Translations under genes and position numbers: made by a program | DNA from: JACNKV01 sp964388155 | GTDB taxonomy: Bacteria; Fidelibacterota; Marinisomatia; Marinisomatales; JACNKV01 | DNA length: 64,000 nt | Assembly: GCA_964388155.1 (NCBI GenBank) | Contig: CAYLYH010000004.1 | Location: 35,228 to 99,227, forward strand | Reading direction: 5' to 3' | Notes under the pieces: model-generated | Databases searched by the model: none | Told to the model about the DNA's origin: nothing | Seen by the model: only the letters and a program-made list of their open reading frames with translations | Shown here: one piece after another, positions 54,041-63,131 of the stretch | Layout: every line of letters begins with the position of its first letter | How positions within the stretch are numbered: the stretch's first letter is position 1

Positions 54041-54591
54041 TTTTTATCATTAGAATGATTTAATAAATAATCTCGCATAATTTGGATGACCTCATCATGA
54101 CGACCCTGACTTTTAAGAATCCACTCAATGGCTTCGCGAAGAGCACCACTGCCGCCATTTTTTGATGTTGTAAATACTGCAGTTTGTTTCACCAACTCAT
54201 GTCCGTTTTGCACGGAGATTGGCACACCCACTTTTTCCATGATGATTAAATCAATGAGCCCGTCGCCGACGTAAGCAATCTCATCATCGGAGACATCATA
54301 CTTTTTTTTCAGTTCTTCATACGGCGGAAGTTTATTCAGCGTTCCGTTGTACACATCTTCGATATTTAATTCTGCGGCTCTGGCTTCGGTTGATTCAGAG
54401 TATCGCCCTGAAAGTAGTGCAATTTTTAATCCTCCTGCTCTTGCCAGCGCAATGCCTGCTCCGTCTTCAACCGAAAATCGCTTCATTTCAAATCCATCCG
54501 GACCTTTATAGATCGATCCGTCGGTCAATACGCCGTCAACATCGGAGATGATTAATTTTATTTTCTCACATTTTCCACGAAAATTACTCAT
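54037..54591 (-). CDS. kdsC: 3-deoxy-D-manno-octulosonate 8-phosphate phosphatase KdsC
   Basis: HAD-family phosphatase that releases Kdo from Kdo-8-phosphate. The start is ATG 54591 (MSNFRGKCEKIK), which overlaps the kdsA stop (ATGA); the frame continues upstream into kdsA but that is not used. Catalytic DVDGVLTDG with Asp17 and Asp19, then LLSGRYSEST and VGDGLIDL. About 184 residues, the usual length of a one-domain KdsC. Confidence 0.95.
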   Translation of the reverse strand: MSNFRGKCEKIKLIISDVDGVLTDGSIYKGPDGFEMKRFSVEDGAGIALARAGGLKIALLSGRYSESTEARAAELNIEDVYNGTLNKLPPYEELKKKYDVSDDEIAYVGDGLIDLIIMEKVGVPISVQNGHELVKQTAVFTTSKNGGSGALREAIEWILKSQGRHDEVIQIMRDYLLNHSNDKK

Positions 54592-55406
54592 GAATGCATC
54601 ACATCCCAAATCCGTTTCGATTCTTCCAATAAAGTTACCAACTGATCCAGAGGCCATTGGGTAGTTGGATCTGAGTGGGCATTATCGACATCGTCATGGA
54701 CTTCCATAAACAGCCCGTCGCATCCCGCGGCAAGAGCGGAGCGAGTTATAACGGGAATGTATTCCCTTAAACTTCCCGTTTTACGTCCGGGGTACCCCGG
54801 TGATTGCGCACTGTGCGTCGTGTCAAAAATAACCGGCTGTCCCGTTTCTTGCATAATCGGGATAGCTCTCATATCCACAACCAAATTTTCGTAACCAAAA
54901 ATTGTGCCTCGTTCCGTTAGCAGTAGATTGTCATTCCCCACACTTTTGGCTTTTTCTACAATATATTTAATTTTCCCAGGACTTAAAAACTGCCCTTTCT
55001 TAATGTTGAGTGGTTTTCCTGTCTTTGCCGCGGCCAATACCAAATCTGTCTGACGACACAAAAAGGATGGAATTTGAAGCATATCAACGACTTCAGCGAC
55101 CGGCTCCACTTGAGATGAATGATGAATATCGGTCAAAACCGGCACACCAATTTGGGTTTTTATATCCTGTAATATTCTCAGTCCTTCGTCCATCCCCGGA
55201 CCTCGCGGGGAATCAATCGAAGTTCGGTTCGCCTTATCAAACGAACTTTTGTAGATGAATTGGATATCCATTTTTCCGGTGATTTCGGCAATGGATTCCG
55301 CCATTTTTAAGGCGTGATCTCTGGTCTCGATAACACAGGGACCCGCTATAATGGGTAACTTTCGATTACCAAACAAAATGTTTTTAACTTTCACTGTATT
55401 TTTCAT
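54588..55406 (-). CDS. kdsA: Kdo-8-phosphate synthase KdsA, metal-dependent type
   Basis: Condenses phosphoenolpyruvate with arabinose-5-phosphate. 272 residues with AGPCVIETRD, KSSFDKANRTS, PRGPGMDEGL, LTDIHH, CRQTDLV and FDTTHSAQSPG. Cys24 in AGPCVIE marks the metal-dependent class, as in Aquifex; the metal-free E. coli type has Asn there. It overlaps the pyrG stop by 4 bases and is coupled to kdsC. Confidence 0.96.
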   Translation of the reverse strand: MKNTVKVKNILFGNRKLPIIAGPCVIETRDHALKMAESIAEITGKMDIQFIYKSSFDKANRTSIDSPRGPGMDEGLRILQDIKTQIGVPVLTDIHHSSQVEPVAEVVDMLQIPSFLCRQTDLVLAAAKTGKPLNIKKGQFLSPGKIKYIVEKAKSVGNDNLLLTERGTIFGYENLVVDMRAIPIMQETGQPVIFDTTHSAQSPGYPGRKTGSLREYIPVITRSALAAGCDGLFMEVHDDVDNAHSDPTTQWPLDQLVTLLEESKRIWDVMHS

Positions 55407-57028
55407 ACGTATTTCCTCTGATACTCTAATGCGGCATTCACGAAGTTACGAAATAATGGGTGTGCCCGGTTCACACGACTTTTTAATTCCGGATGAAACT
55501 GCCCTGCTACAAACCAATGGTGATTTGGAAGCTCAATCATCTCTACTAAATTTAAGTCCGGATTGATCCCTGATATTTTCATGCCATGTTTTACTAATCG
55601 TGCTCGATAGCGATTATTGACTTCCCACCGATGACGGTGGCGCTCAAAAATTCGTTTTTTTCTGTACGCGACATAGGCGTTTGAGCCCGGTTCCAACACA
55701 CATTCATACGCACCTAATCTCATCGTCCCTCCTTTTGCCTTTACAGCCCGCTGAGACTCCATCAAATCAATCACAGGATATCGTGTGTTTTTGTTAAACT
55801 CTGTACTATTAGCATTCTTCAGTCCGCAAACATTTCGTGCAAAATCTATGACGGCAGTTTGCAATCCAAGGCATATTCCCAAATACGGAACGCCATTTTC
55901 CCTGGCATATTTTGAGGATAAAATCTTTCCTTCTGACCCCCTGGAACCAAACCCGGGGAGAAGAAGGATACCATCCACATCTCTGAATGCTTCCTCGGCA
56001 TCTTCATCCGTATAAATGTTATCTGTCTGCACCCAATTTAAGTTTACTCGTGCATCATTTTCCACACCGGCATGGATGAAGGCTTCCATCACACTTTTGT
56101 ACGCATCCGGGAGATCAATATACTTCCCGCACATGGCAATGGTCACCTGTTTTTTTGGACATTTATAATGCTCAATAAATCTTTGGAGTTTATCTACATT
56201 AGTTTTGTCCGGCAACTTTAACCGGTCTGCGATAATCCTGCTGACATTCTGACGATGCAATGTTAGCGGAACTTCATAAATACTTTTGACTTCCTTTCCT
56301 TCAATAACATGATTCGGAGGAACATTACAAAATAACGCAATCTTATCTCGTACGGATTTTGTGATTTTGTAGTCAGATCGACAAAGAATAATATCCGGTG
56401 CTAACCCAATTTCGCGAAGTTTCATCACCGAATGCTGCGTGGGTTTCGTCTTGAGTTCTTCACTGGCTTTGACGTAAGGAACCAGCGTTAAATGCACAAT
56501 CAAGTGGCTGTGATATCCAACCTCAACGGACAGCTGACGGATGGCTTCTAAAAATGGTAAACTTTCAATATCACCGACGGTTCCCCCAACCTCACAGATA
56601 ACAACATCATATTTCTTCGGGGTGTTGACCGCTTTGATACGCTTTTTGATTTCGTCTGTAATATGAGGAATAACCTGGATGGTTGCACCTAAATATTCAC
56701 CGGCTCGCTCACGGTTCAGGACTGTGCTGTAAATTTGCCCGGTTGTGGCATTATTATTTTTTCCCATATTGACATCAATGAACCGCTCATAATGCCCAAG
56801 ATCCAAATCGGTTTCTGACCCGTCGTCGAGTACAAATACTTCTCCGTGTTGATACGGATTCATCGTGCCCGGATCTACATTCAAATAAGGATCCAGCTTT
56901 AGGATGGTAACACGAAGTCCGGAGTTCTTCAGCAAATACCCGATAGAAGCTGCTGCAATCCCCTTTCCTAATCCTGAAATTACGCCGCCAAGAACAAATA
57001 TGTATTTTACCGATTTTGTTGGTGTCAT
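55403..57028 (-). CDS. pyrG: CTP synthase
   Basis: Makes CTP from UTP with glutamine as nitrogen donor. 541 residues: N-terminal synthetase domain (FVLGGVISGLGKGIAAASIG, DPYLNVDPGTMNPYQHGEVF, GGTVGDIES) and C-terminal glutamine amidotransferase with GICLGLQTAV carrying the catalytic Cys and QFHPELKS with the His. CTP is needed to activate Kdo by KdsB, which gives a reason for its place between kdsB and kdsA. Confidence 0.97.
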   Translation of the reverse strand: MTPTKSVKYIFVLGGVISGLGKGIAAASIGYLLKNSGLRVTILKLDPYLNVDPGTMNPYQHGEVFVLDDGSETDLDLGHYERFIDVNMGKNNNATTGQIYSTVLNRERAGEYLGATIQVIPHITDEIKKRIKAVNTPKKYDVVICEVGGTVGDIESLPFLEAIRQLSVEVGYHSHLIVHLTLVPYVKASEELKTKPTQHSVMKLREIGLAPDIILCRSDYKITKSVRDKIALFCNVPPNHVIEGKEVKSIYEVPLTLHRQNVSRIIADRLKLPDKTNVDKLQRFIEHYKCPKKQVTIAMCGKYIDLPDAYKSVMEAFIHAGVENDARVNLNWVQTDNIYTDEDAEEAFRDVDGILLLPGFGSRGSEGKILSSKYARENGVPYLGICLGLQTAVIDFARNVCGLKNANSTEFNKNTRYPVIDLMESQRAVKAKGGTMRLGAYECVLEPGSNAYVAYRKKRIFERHRHRWEVNNRYRARLVKHGMKISGINPDLNLVEMIELPNHHWFVAGQFHPELKSRVNRAHPLFRNFVNAALEYQRKYV

Positions 57029-57032
57029 AGTG

Positions 57033-57752
57033 TCATCTTTTGCTTGTGTTTATTTGTAAATATTTTCTTAACTTTTTCAAATCGTCTTTAGTATCCACTC
57101 CTCTGAACGGAAAATCAGTGATGACCGCACGGATAGAAATTCCATTGTCCAAGGCTCTTAACTGCTCAAGGTTGTGTGCCTTCTCGCTGACGGACGGTGG
57201 CATTTTCGTATACGCAAGCAGAGTCTTCTTTCGATAAGCATATATACCCACATGATGATACCATCCACCCGCATTTATATCCTCTAATTGTCTCTGAAAA
57301 GATACCGCATTACGCTTTTCATCCAAGAATACTTTAACGGAATTTGGATTTAGGATATCCTCCGGACCATAAACCGTACTCACAGCCGTCGTCATTTCTA
57401 CATTAGGGTCGTCAAATTCTTCTATCAATTTATCGATGATTTCAGGATACATCATCGGTTCATCGCCTTGGATATTCACGACAACCTCCACATCCATATT
57501 CCGGATAACTTCCGCAATTCTATCCGACCCGGACGGATGATTTTTTGATGTAAGTACATACTTTAAACCATAATGTCCCAAAGCACGGATCGTTTTTTCG
57601 TCATCCACCGCAAGGATGACTTCATCCAGCCGGGTTGCTTTCTGCGCTCGTTCAGCGACATGAACTATCATCGGTTTCCCTGTGATTCGTGCCAGAATTT
57701 TTTCCGGGAATCGAACTGAGTGTAGCCGTGCAGGTATCACCCCTACAACCAT
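57033..57752 (-). CDS. kdsB: CMP-Kdo synthetase (3-deoxy-manno-octulosonate cytidylyltransferase)
   Basis: 239 residues. Nucleotide-binding start IPARLHSVRFPEKILARI, the conserved NIQGDEPMM and HHVGIYAYRKKTL, and FRGVDTKDDL near the end. It activates Kdo as CMP-Kdo for lipid A. First gene of the kdsB-pyrG-kdsA-kdsC-lptC-lptB-rpoN run, with AGAGGA 9 bases before the ATG. Confidence 0.96.
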   Translation of the reverse strand: MVVGVIPARLHSVRFPEKILARITGKPMIVHVAERAQKATRLDEVILAVDDEKTIRALGHYGLKYVLTSKNHPSGSDRIAEVIRNMDVEVVVNIQGDEPMMYPEIIDKLIEEFDDPNVEMTTAVSTVYGPEDILNPNSVKVFLDEKRNAVSFQRQLEDINAGGWYHHVGIYAYRKKTLLAYTKMPPSVSEKAHNLEQLRALDNGISIRAVITDFPFRGVDTKDDLKKLRKYLQINTSKR

Positions 57753-58067
57753 GATGGTGCATCCTCTCTCTCTTTTCCAATAGAACCAAGGTAGAAACAG
57801 AAATCTTGTACTGACACAAAAGGACAGCAGAATATTAGGGTCGGCTGGGTGGAATAAATCATCCGTGGATTACTGAAATACGATAGGCGAATTTAGTTTG
57901 AAATACATCAAGAGAACAGACGAAATTCATCTCTTCTGGAACTTAGTTCGTGGTTGGAAACATTGTGACTACGAAGTAAAATGAGGAGCAGTGTGAATCA
58001 TTTTCAATTGACAAGTATTTACTTCCTTCAATAATTGTTGAGTTCACTCCGAAAACGTTCTTTTGGA

Positions 58068-58134
58068 CTACCTACCTGCCTTCCTTATTAATTTCAAAAT
58101 GTGGCGGGCACTTCTGCTCCGGGCAGGTAGGTAG
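58068..58134. repeat. Inverted repeat with 13-base arms, GGCAGGTAG type
   Basis: CTACCTACCTGCC (58068-58080) pairs with GGCAGGTAGGTAG (58122-58134) round a 41-base loop that includes GTGGCGGGCA. The arm sequence matches the GGCGGGCAGGTAG tail at 43405-43417, linking it to the same repeat family. Confidence 0.7.
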
Positions 58135-58183
58135 GGCGGGGTGTGAAGTCGAAAATCAGAGGGCTTCCCACCTGTGGATCGGA

Positions 58184-58208
58184 CATGTGCCGACCATGTC
58201 GGCACATG
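58184..58208. repeat. Perfect 11-base-stem hairpin
   Basis: CATGTGCCGAC-CAT-GTCGGCACATG; an 11-bp stem with a 3-base loop. It directly overlaps a second hairpin at 58207-58227. Confidence 0.75.
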
Positions 58209-58227
58209 GATTGACACAGTCAATCCA
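58207..58227. repeat. Perfect 8-base-stem hairpin
   Basis: TGGATTGA-CACAG-TCAATCCA, sharing two bases with the preceding hairpin. No T-run follows, so it is not an ordinary intrinsic terminator. Confidence 0.7.
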
Positions 58228-58372
58228 CTCCATACTTAATATTTTGGGTACATTATGCATAATTTTCACAGTAAAAAAGTTAAATACATGGTTTTAATTT
58301 CTCTTTTTCTAATATGCATAACGGGTTAATGATAAAGAAAACAAAGAACAAAATTAATTTAATAAATAAAAA

Positions 58373-58402
58373 TTGTATTTTTCTCATAAATCACTTTATA
58401 AT
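58373..58402 (+). promoter_or_regulatory. Candidate korA-korB promoter
   Basis: TTGTAT (58373-58378) and TATAAT (58397-58402) with an 18-base spacer in an A+T-rich stretch. The leader before korA would be about 240 bases. The -10 box is ideal; the -35 box is weak. Confidence 0.35.
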
Positions 58403-58651
58403 AGTCCTTTGTACATTCTGCCTGACTACTGCTACCTGACTCCTGGCGCCTTTAAAGAATAAACCCAAGATTCTCAATCAATCCGTTGCATTCGTTTCAT
58501 TCAAATTGGTAATTTTCGGGACAGTAATAAACTCATCGGCAACCAATTGGACTCAAACCAACGACTCACACTCTTTTACGATCTAAAAGATATCGCACAA
58601 ACATAGCGTCTTTTCTTTTTGCATCATCTACATATTTCATAAGGTTCTACC

Positions 58652-60502
58652 ATGTCAAAACAAACACATCTAACAAAAGAAGTTGACCATGCTGTAATTC
58701 GTTTTGCCGGTGATTCCGGTGACGGTATGCAGCTTACAGGCGGACGTTTTTCGGAAACGACTGCCATTGTCGGCAATGACTTAAGCACTCTCCCTGATTA
58801 CCCCGCAGAAATTCGTGCTCCGGCAGGGACACTAGCCGGTGTCAGTGCTTTTCAGCTTCATTTTGGTTCCGTAGATATTCACACTCCCGGCGATCGCCCG
58901 GATGTCCTTGTTGCGATGAACCCGGCAGCCTTGAAAGTTCATCTCAAGGATCTGGCTCCCGGCGGAATCATTATTATCAATAAAAACGCCTTTACAGAAA
59001 AATATCTGAAATTAGCCGGATATGCATCCAACCCGCTGGAGGATGATTCCTTAATCGGTAATTATACGGTTTACCCGGTGGAAATGAGCAAACTGGTAAA
59101 AAATGCATGTGAGTCGCTGGATGTTCCTAAAAAAACAGCGGAACGAACAAAAAATTTGATGGCGCTTGGAATCCTATTCTGGATGTTTAACCGCCCCACA
59201 GAACCCACAATTCGGTGGCTCAAAGAAAAATTTGCCAAACGACCAACAATAATCGAAGCGAACATCCGCGCGTTGAATGCCGGTTACAATTATGGATCCA
59301 CGACGCGAATTCTTACAACACGGTACATCGTCGGAAAAGCGAAACTTCCATCGGGGATGTACAGAAATATCCACGGAAATTACGCAACGGCATTGGGGTT
59401 TGTGGCAGCAGCCGAGCGCTCCGGAATGTCCTTGTTCTACGGAGGATATCCCATCACACCTGCCAGTGAAATATTACATACGCTTTCTGCATGGAAACAG
59501 TTTGGTGTTAAGACATTTCAAGCAGAGGATGAGATTGCGGGAATCGCTTCCACCATTGGAGCTGCCTACGCTGGGAGCTTAGCTGTTTCTGCTACCTCCG
59601 GACCGGGACTTGCACTAAAAGCCGAAGCATTGGGTCTTGCGGTTATGGCAGAAATTCCGCTGGTGATTGTCAACGTGATGCGCGGCGGTCCCAGCACAGG
59701 GCTTCCTACAAAAATGGAACAAACGGATTTACTGCAAGCCTTATTTGGTCGCAACGGTGAAGCGCCAATTCCTGTTATCGCAGCGGCAACTCCCGGAGAT
59801 TGTTTTTACGCCTCCTACGAAGCCTGTCGAATTGCGGTAAAATATATGACTCCTGTTCTTGTCTTAACAGACGGATATCTTGCTAATGGTTCGGAACCCT
59901 GGCGAATTCCTGCTGCAGAAGATCTCCCTGAGTTTTTTCCCAACTTTTCACCACCTGACACCGGTAACGGCAAGTTTAATCCGGTGAAAAGAAACAAAAC
60001 AACTCAGGCACGACCATGGGCAATCCCCGGGACTGCCGGGCTGGAACATCGCATCGGCGGATTGGAAAAAAATTATGATACCGGAGAGGTCTGCTACGAC
60101 CCGGACAATCACATGAAAATGGTCACGGCTCGTGCAGATAGAGTGAAAGGGATCACACAAGATATTGATCCGCTTCATGTTTACGGCGTTGAAGAAGGGG
60201 ACGTACTCGTTCTCAGTTGGGGCAGCACATTTGGTGCATCCCGGTCTGCCGTTTCTCACCTCATTAAAGAAGAAAAGTCTGTCGCACACGTCCACCTCCG
60301 TTGGATACACCCGCTTCCAAAGGATCTTGGAGACATACTATCCCGCTACAAAACCATCCTGATTCCTGAAGTAAATACCGGTCAATTATCACTGCTCATC
60401 CGGGCAACGTATCCGGTGAATGTAAAAGGGTATAATCAAGTCCGCGCAAGACCATTTAAATCGCAGGACATCATCGACACAATTAATATACAACTGGACT
60501 AA
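58652..60502 (+). CDS. korA: 2-oxoacid:ferredoxin oxidoreductase alpha subunit (gamma-alpha fusion), 2-oxoglutarate type
   Basis: 616 residues. N-terminal gamma domain (about 1-190: VIRFAGDSGDGMQLTGGRFS, NPAALKVHL) fused to the alpha domain (from about 230: GYPITPASEILHTLSAW, FQAEDEIAGIASTIGAAYAG, SATSGPGLALKAEALGLAVM, RGGPSTGLPTKMEQTDLLQA). This fusion is typical of KorA. With KorB it oxidises a 2-oxoacid, probably 2-oxoglutarate, to the acyl-CoA with ferredoxin as acceptor, or runs in reverse. The stop is followed by korB after four bases. Confidence 0.94.
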   Translation: MSKQTHLTKEVDHAVIRFAGDSGDGMQLTGGRFSETTAIVGNDLSTLPDYPAEIRAPAGTLAGVSAFQLHFGSVDIHTPGDRPDVLVAMNPAALKVHLKDLAPGGIIIINKNAFTEKYLKLAGYASNPLEDDSLIGNYTVYPVEMSKLVKNACESLDVPKKTAERTKNLMALGILFWMFNRPTEPTIRWLKEKFAKRPTIIEANIRALNAGYNYGSTTRILTTRYIVGKAKLPSGMYRNIHGNYATALGFVAAAERSGMSLFYGGYPITPASEILHTLSAWKQFGVKTFQAEDEIAGIASTIGAAYAGSLAVSATSGPGLALKAEALGLAVMAEIPLVIVNVMRGGPSTGLPTKMEQTDLLQALFGRNGEAPIPVIAAATPGDCFYASYEACRIAVKYMTPVLVLTDGYLANGSEPWRIPAAEDLPEFFPNFSPPDTGNGKFNPVKRNKTTQARPWAIPGTAGLEHRIGGLEKNYDTGEVCYDPDNHMKMVTARADRVKGITQDIDPLHVYGVEEGDVLVLSWGSTFGASRSAVSHLIKEEKSVAHVHLRWIHPLPKDLGDILSRYKTILIPEVNTGQLSLLIRATYPVNVKGYNQVRARPFKSQDIIDTINIQLD

Positions 60503-60506
60503 TCAA

Positions 60507-61532
60507 ATGGGCGACAAATCAATGGTAAATGTTAAAAAATTAACCCGCAAGGACTTTTCCTCCGATCAAATGGTGCGGTGGTGTCCGGGGTGCGGAGATT
60601 ACTCCATCTTGGCACAAGTCCAAAAAACCCTTCCGGACATTGGAATCGAAAAAGAGAACATCGTCTTTGTTTCAGGGATTGGGTGCTCCAGCCGATTTCC
60701 GTACTATATGAACACGTATGGATTTCACACGATTCACGGACGTGCGCCGGCAATTGCTTCAGGCGTCAAAATCGCGAACCCGGACTTATCCGTTTGGATC
60801 GTCACCGGAGATGGGGACGGGTTGTCCATCGGCGGAAATCATACGATTCACATTTTGAGACGAAATATCGATGTGAATATTCTCTTGTTTAACAACAGAA
60901 TTTATGGCTTGACAAAGGGTCAATATTCTCCGACCTCTGAATTGGGTAAGGTGTCAAAATCCACACCGATGGGGTCCCTCGATCGTCCGTTTAATCCACC
61001 CGCTCTTGCACTTGGATCGCAAGCCTCCTTCGTTGCTCGCGCTATCGACGTGGATGGAAAACACCTCCAAAATATGATTCGCCGTGCACAGGAACACCGC
61101 GGGACGTCCTTCTTGGAAATTTACCAAAACTGCCTTATCTTTAACGACGGAGCGTATAGCCATCTTACGGATAAAAAGACTAAAGAAGATACGGTACTTC
61201 ATTTGGAGCACGGAAAACCGATGCTGTTTGGGAAGGACAAAAAGAAAGGTATTTTTCTCTCGAAAAATACACCAAAAGTTGTTGAAATCGGAGAACAATG
61301 GAGTGAAAGTGATATATTAGTCCACAATGAGAAAGACTGGATTATTGCTTCGATTCTTAGTCATTTCACATATCGGGAAGATTTACCAACTCCGGTAGGC
61401 GTATTGTACGCCGTGGACGAACCGGTCTATGAAGACATGATGGTTGACCAAATTTCCCATGCTGTCTCACAAAATCAAAAAACGGATTTGAATTCTCTAC
61501 TGGGAAGCGGAGATACCTGGACGGTTGAATGA
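60507..61532 (+). CDS. korB: 2-oxoacid:ferredoxin oxidoreductase beta subunit
   Basis: 341 residues; binds thiamine diphosphate and one [4Fe-4S] cluster. Cluster cysteines in RWCPGCGDYS and GIGCSSRFP, plus YQNCLIF further on. The ThDP motif is GDGDGLSIGGNH and the adjoining NNRIYGLTKGQYSPTS is characteristic. The ATG at 60507 is taken; a second Met six codons on is possible. Coupled with korA. Confidence 0.95.
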   Translation: MGDKSMVNVKKLTRKDFSSDQMVRWCPGCGDYSILAQVQKTLPDIGIEKENIVFVSGIGCSSRFPYYMNTYGFHTIHGRAPAIASGVKIANPDLSVWIVTGDGDGLSIGGNHTIHILRRNIDVNILLFNNRIYGLTKGQYSPTSELGKVSKSTPMGSLDRPFNPPALALGSQASFVARAIDVDGKHLQNMIRRAQEHRGTSFLEIYQNCLIFNDGAYSHLTDKKTKEDTVLHLEHGKPMLFGKDKKKGIFLSKNTPKVVEIGEQWSESDILVHNEKDWIIASILSHFTYREDLPTPVGVLYAVDEPVYEDMMVDQISHAVSQNQKTDLNSLLGSGDTWTVE

Positions 61533-61552
61533 GGGAATAGATTTAAGACTTG

Positions 61553-61568
61553 TCCGTCCTATGGCGGA
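61553..61568. repeat. Small palindrome TCCGTC/GGCGGA behind korB
   Basis: Six-base stem with one wobble pair and a 4-base loop in the korB-fumarase gap, followed by low-complexity AAGATTGAAGATTGAGAAG words. It resembles a decayed copy of the CCGCC/GGCGG repeats. Confidence 0.35.
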
Positions 61569-61636
61569 TTGAAGAATTAAGATTGAAGATTGAGAAGTTT
61601 AGAAAAAGTAATGCAAACAAAAAAAAGAGGGATTCT

Positions 61637-62524
61637 ATGAGTTTTCAATTAGACACCAATCGGCTTAGGGATGCCGTCGTGGAGCTAATTCGCATGGCAT
61701 CGACACAATTACCTGAAGATGTTATCCAAGCTATGGTTGCCGGCCGTGATAGAGAAGACGAAGGCAGCCCGGCAAAATCTGTCCTCAACTTTATGCTTAG
61801 AAATGCCGAAGAAGCAAAGAAAAACAGCACGCCTATTTGTCAAGATACCGGAACAAATATCCACTATATTACCATTCCGGTTGGCGTCTCTATGCGCGCC
61901 GTACAGCAAACAATCGTCGAAGCAACTCAGATTGCAACAGAAAAAGCGTATTTACGTCCGAATGCGGTGGATTCTGTCACAGGAAAAAATACGGGGGATA
62001 ATACCGGGGAGATGGCACCTTATTTCCACTTCGAAGAATGGGATGAACCTGCGATTAAAATCCAGCTGGCATTGAAGGGCGGCGGAAGTGAGAACGTCTC
62101 TGCCCAATATAAACTCCCCGATAACCGACTGAACGCCGGTCGGAATTTAGAAGGGGTATATAAATGTATCATCGATACCGTCAATAGTGCGCAGGGACTT
62201 GGATGTGCTCCCGGTGTGATTGGGATTGGTATCGGCGGAGACAGAGCATCAGGAATGCTGATCGCAAAAAAACAATTGTTCAGATTGATGACAGATACAA
62301 ATCCCGATGAAAAATTGGCAGAACTCGAAACTCGCTTATATGATGACCTCAATACACTGGGCATCGGACCGATGGGTTTTGGCGGAAAGACAACCGTCCT
62401 TGGAGTGAAAGTAGGCGCAGCTCACCGTTTGCCGGCTTCATTTTTTGTTTCCATCGCCTATATGTGCTGGGCAGACCGCCGCCATACAATGACATTCACC
62501 GAAACGGAGGTTACTTATGATTAG
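61637..62524 (+). CDS. Class I fumarate hydratase, alpha (N-terminal) subunit
   Basis: Start at ATG 61637 (MSFQLDTNRLRDAV), with AGAGGG 5 bases upstream; the frame is open further upstream but without a start signal. About 295 residues. The [4Fe-4S] ligands are in PICQDTGT, GLGCAPGVIG and MCWADRRH. With the next gene it converts fumarate and malate; two-subunit class I enzymes of this kind are typical of anaerobes and archaea. A tartrate dehydratase is the main alternative, but the context next to korAB favours fumarase. Confidence 0.9.
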   Translation: MSFQLDTNRLRDAVVELIRMASTQLPEDVIQAMVAGRDREDEGSPAKSVLNFMLRNAEEAKKNSTPICQDTGTNIHYITIPVGVSMRAVQQTIVEATQIATEKAYLRPNAVDSVTGKNTGDNTGEMAPYFHFEEWDEPAIKIQLALKGGGSENVSAQYKLPDNRLNAGRNLEGVYKCIIDTVNSAQGLGCAPGVIGIGIGGDRASGMLIAKKQLFRLMTDTNPDEKLAELETRLYDDLNTLGIGPMGFGGKTTVLGVKVGAAHRLPASFFVSIAYMCWADRRHTMTFTETEVTYD

Positions 62525-63095
62525 TCTACAGCTACCCGTTAGCGAAGAGCAAATTCGTAAATTGAAAATCGGGGATGAAGTCTCGTTGACCGGAACCATG
62601 GTTACCGGAAGAGATGCCGCTCACGTGTGGATGATCGACGAAAAACCCGAAGAAGTCAGGGAATTACTAAACGGAACCGTGATTTACCATTGCGGTCCGG
62701 TTGTATCAAAAAAAGACGGTAAATGGACCTTCGTTGCTGCAGGACCAACCACATCCATCCGTGAAGAGCCTTACCAAGGTGATATAATGAAAGAATATGG
62801 TTTACGTGCCGTGATGGGAAAAGGCGGCATGGGCGAAAAAACGTTAGCAGCATTAAAGGAACACGGCGGCGTGTATCTACATGCGGTCGGCGGCGCAGCT
62901 ACGATTCAGGCACAATCGGTTAAGAACGTCCAAGATGTGATTAAGCTAGAGGAGTTTGGAGTCCCCGAAGCCATGTGGGTCATCGATGTGGAGGACTTCC
63001 GTGCAGTCGTCACGATGGATTCACACGGAAATTCCATTCACAAAACGATAAAAGACGCATCAACAAAAATTGCCGAAAAGCTGATACACCGGTAA
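62517..63095 (+). CDS. Class I fumarate hydratase, beta (C-terminal) subunit
   Basis: 192 residues corresponding to the C-terminal half of FumA: VSLTGTMVTGRDAAH, IYHCGPVVSKKDGKW, PTTSIREEPY, GKGGMGEKTLAAL and HAVGGAATIQAQ. It overlaps the alpha subunit by 8 bases, so the two are made together. It completes a korAB-fumarase block for 2-oxoacid and C4-acid interconversion. Confidence 0.91.
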   Translation: MISLQLPVSEEQIRKLKIGDEVSLTGTMVTGRDAAHVWMIDEKPEEVRELLNGTVIYHCGPVVSKKDGKWTFVAAGPTTSIREEPYQGDIMKEYGLRAVMGKGGMGEKTLAALKEHGGVYLHAVGGAATIQAQSVKNVQDVIKLEEFGVPEAMWVIDVEDFRAVVTMDSHGNSIHKTIKDASTKIAEKLIHR

Positions 63096-63131
63096 TCACA
63101 GAACATATAACGAAGTAACTTTCCCGACTGA

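Larger units (their letters stand above)
57753..58651. other. 900-base divergent intergenic region with nested palindromes, no gene seen
   Basis: Between kdsB and korA. It contains a long inverted repeat (58068-58134), two adjoining perfect hairpins (58184-58227), an A+T-rich stretch (58250-58390) and a candidate korA promoter at 58373. Around 58545-58600 a short tRNA T-arm-like sequence occurs but no full tRNA folds. No supported open frame was found. Confidence 0.6.

Noticed and set aside
58530..58610. A tRNA-like stretch on the minus strand (T-arm GTTGG-TTTGAGT-CCAAT and a possible anticodon stem).
   Set aside because: The would-be anticodon loop lacks U33, no D-arm is present and the acceptor does not pair. 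At best it is a decayed remnant.
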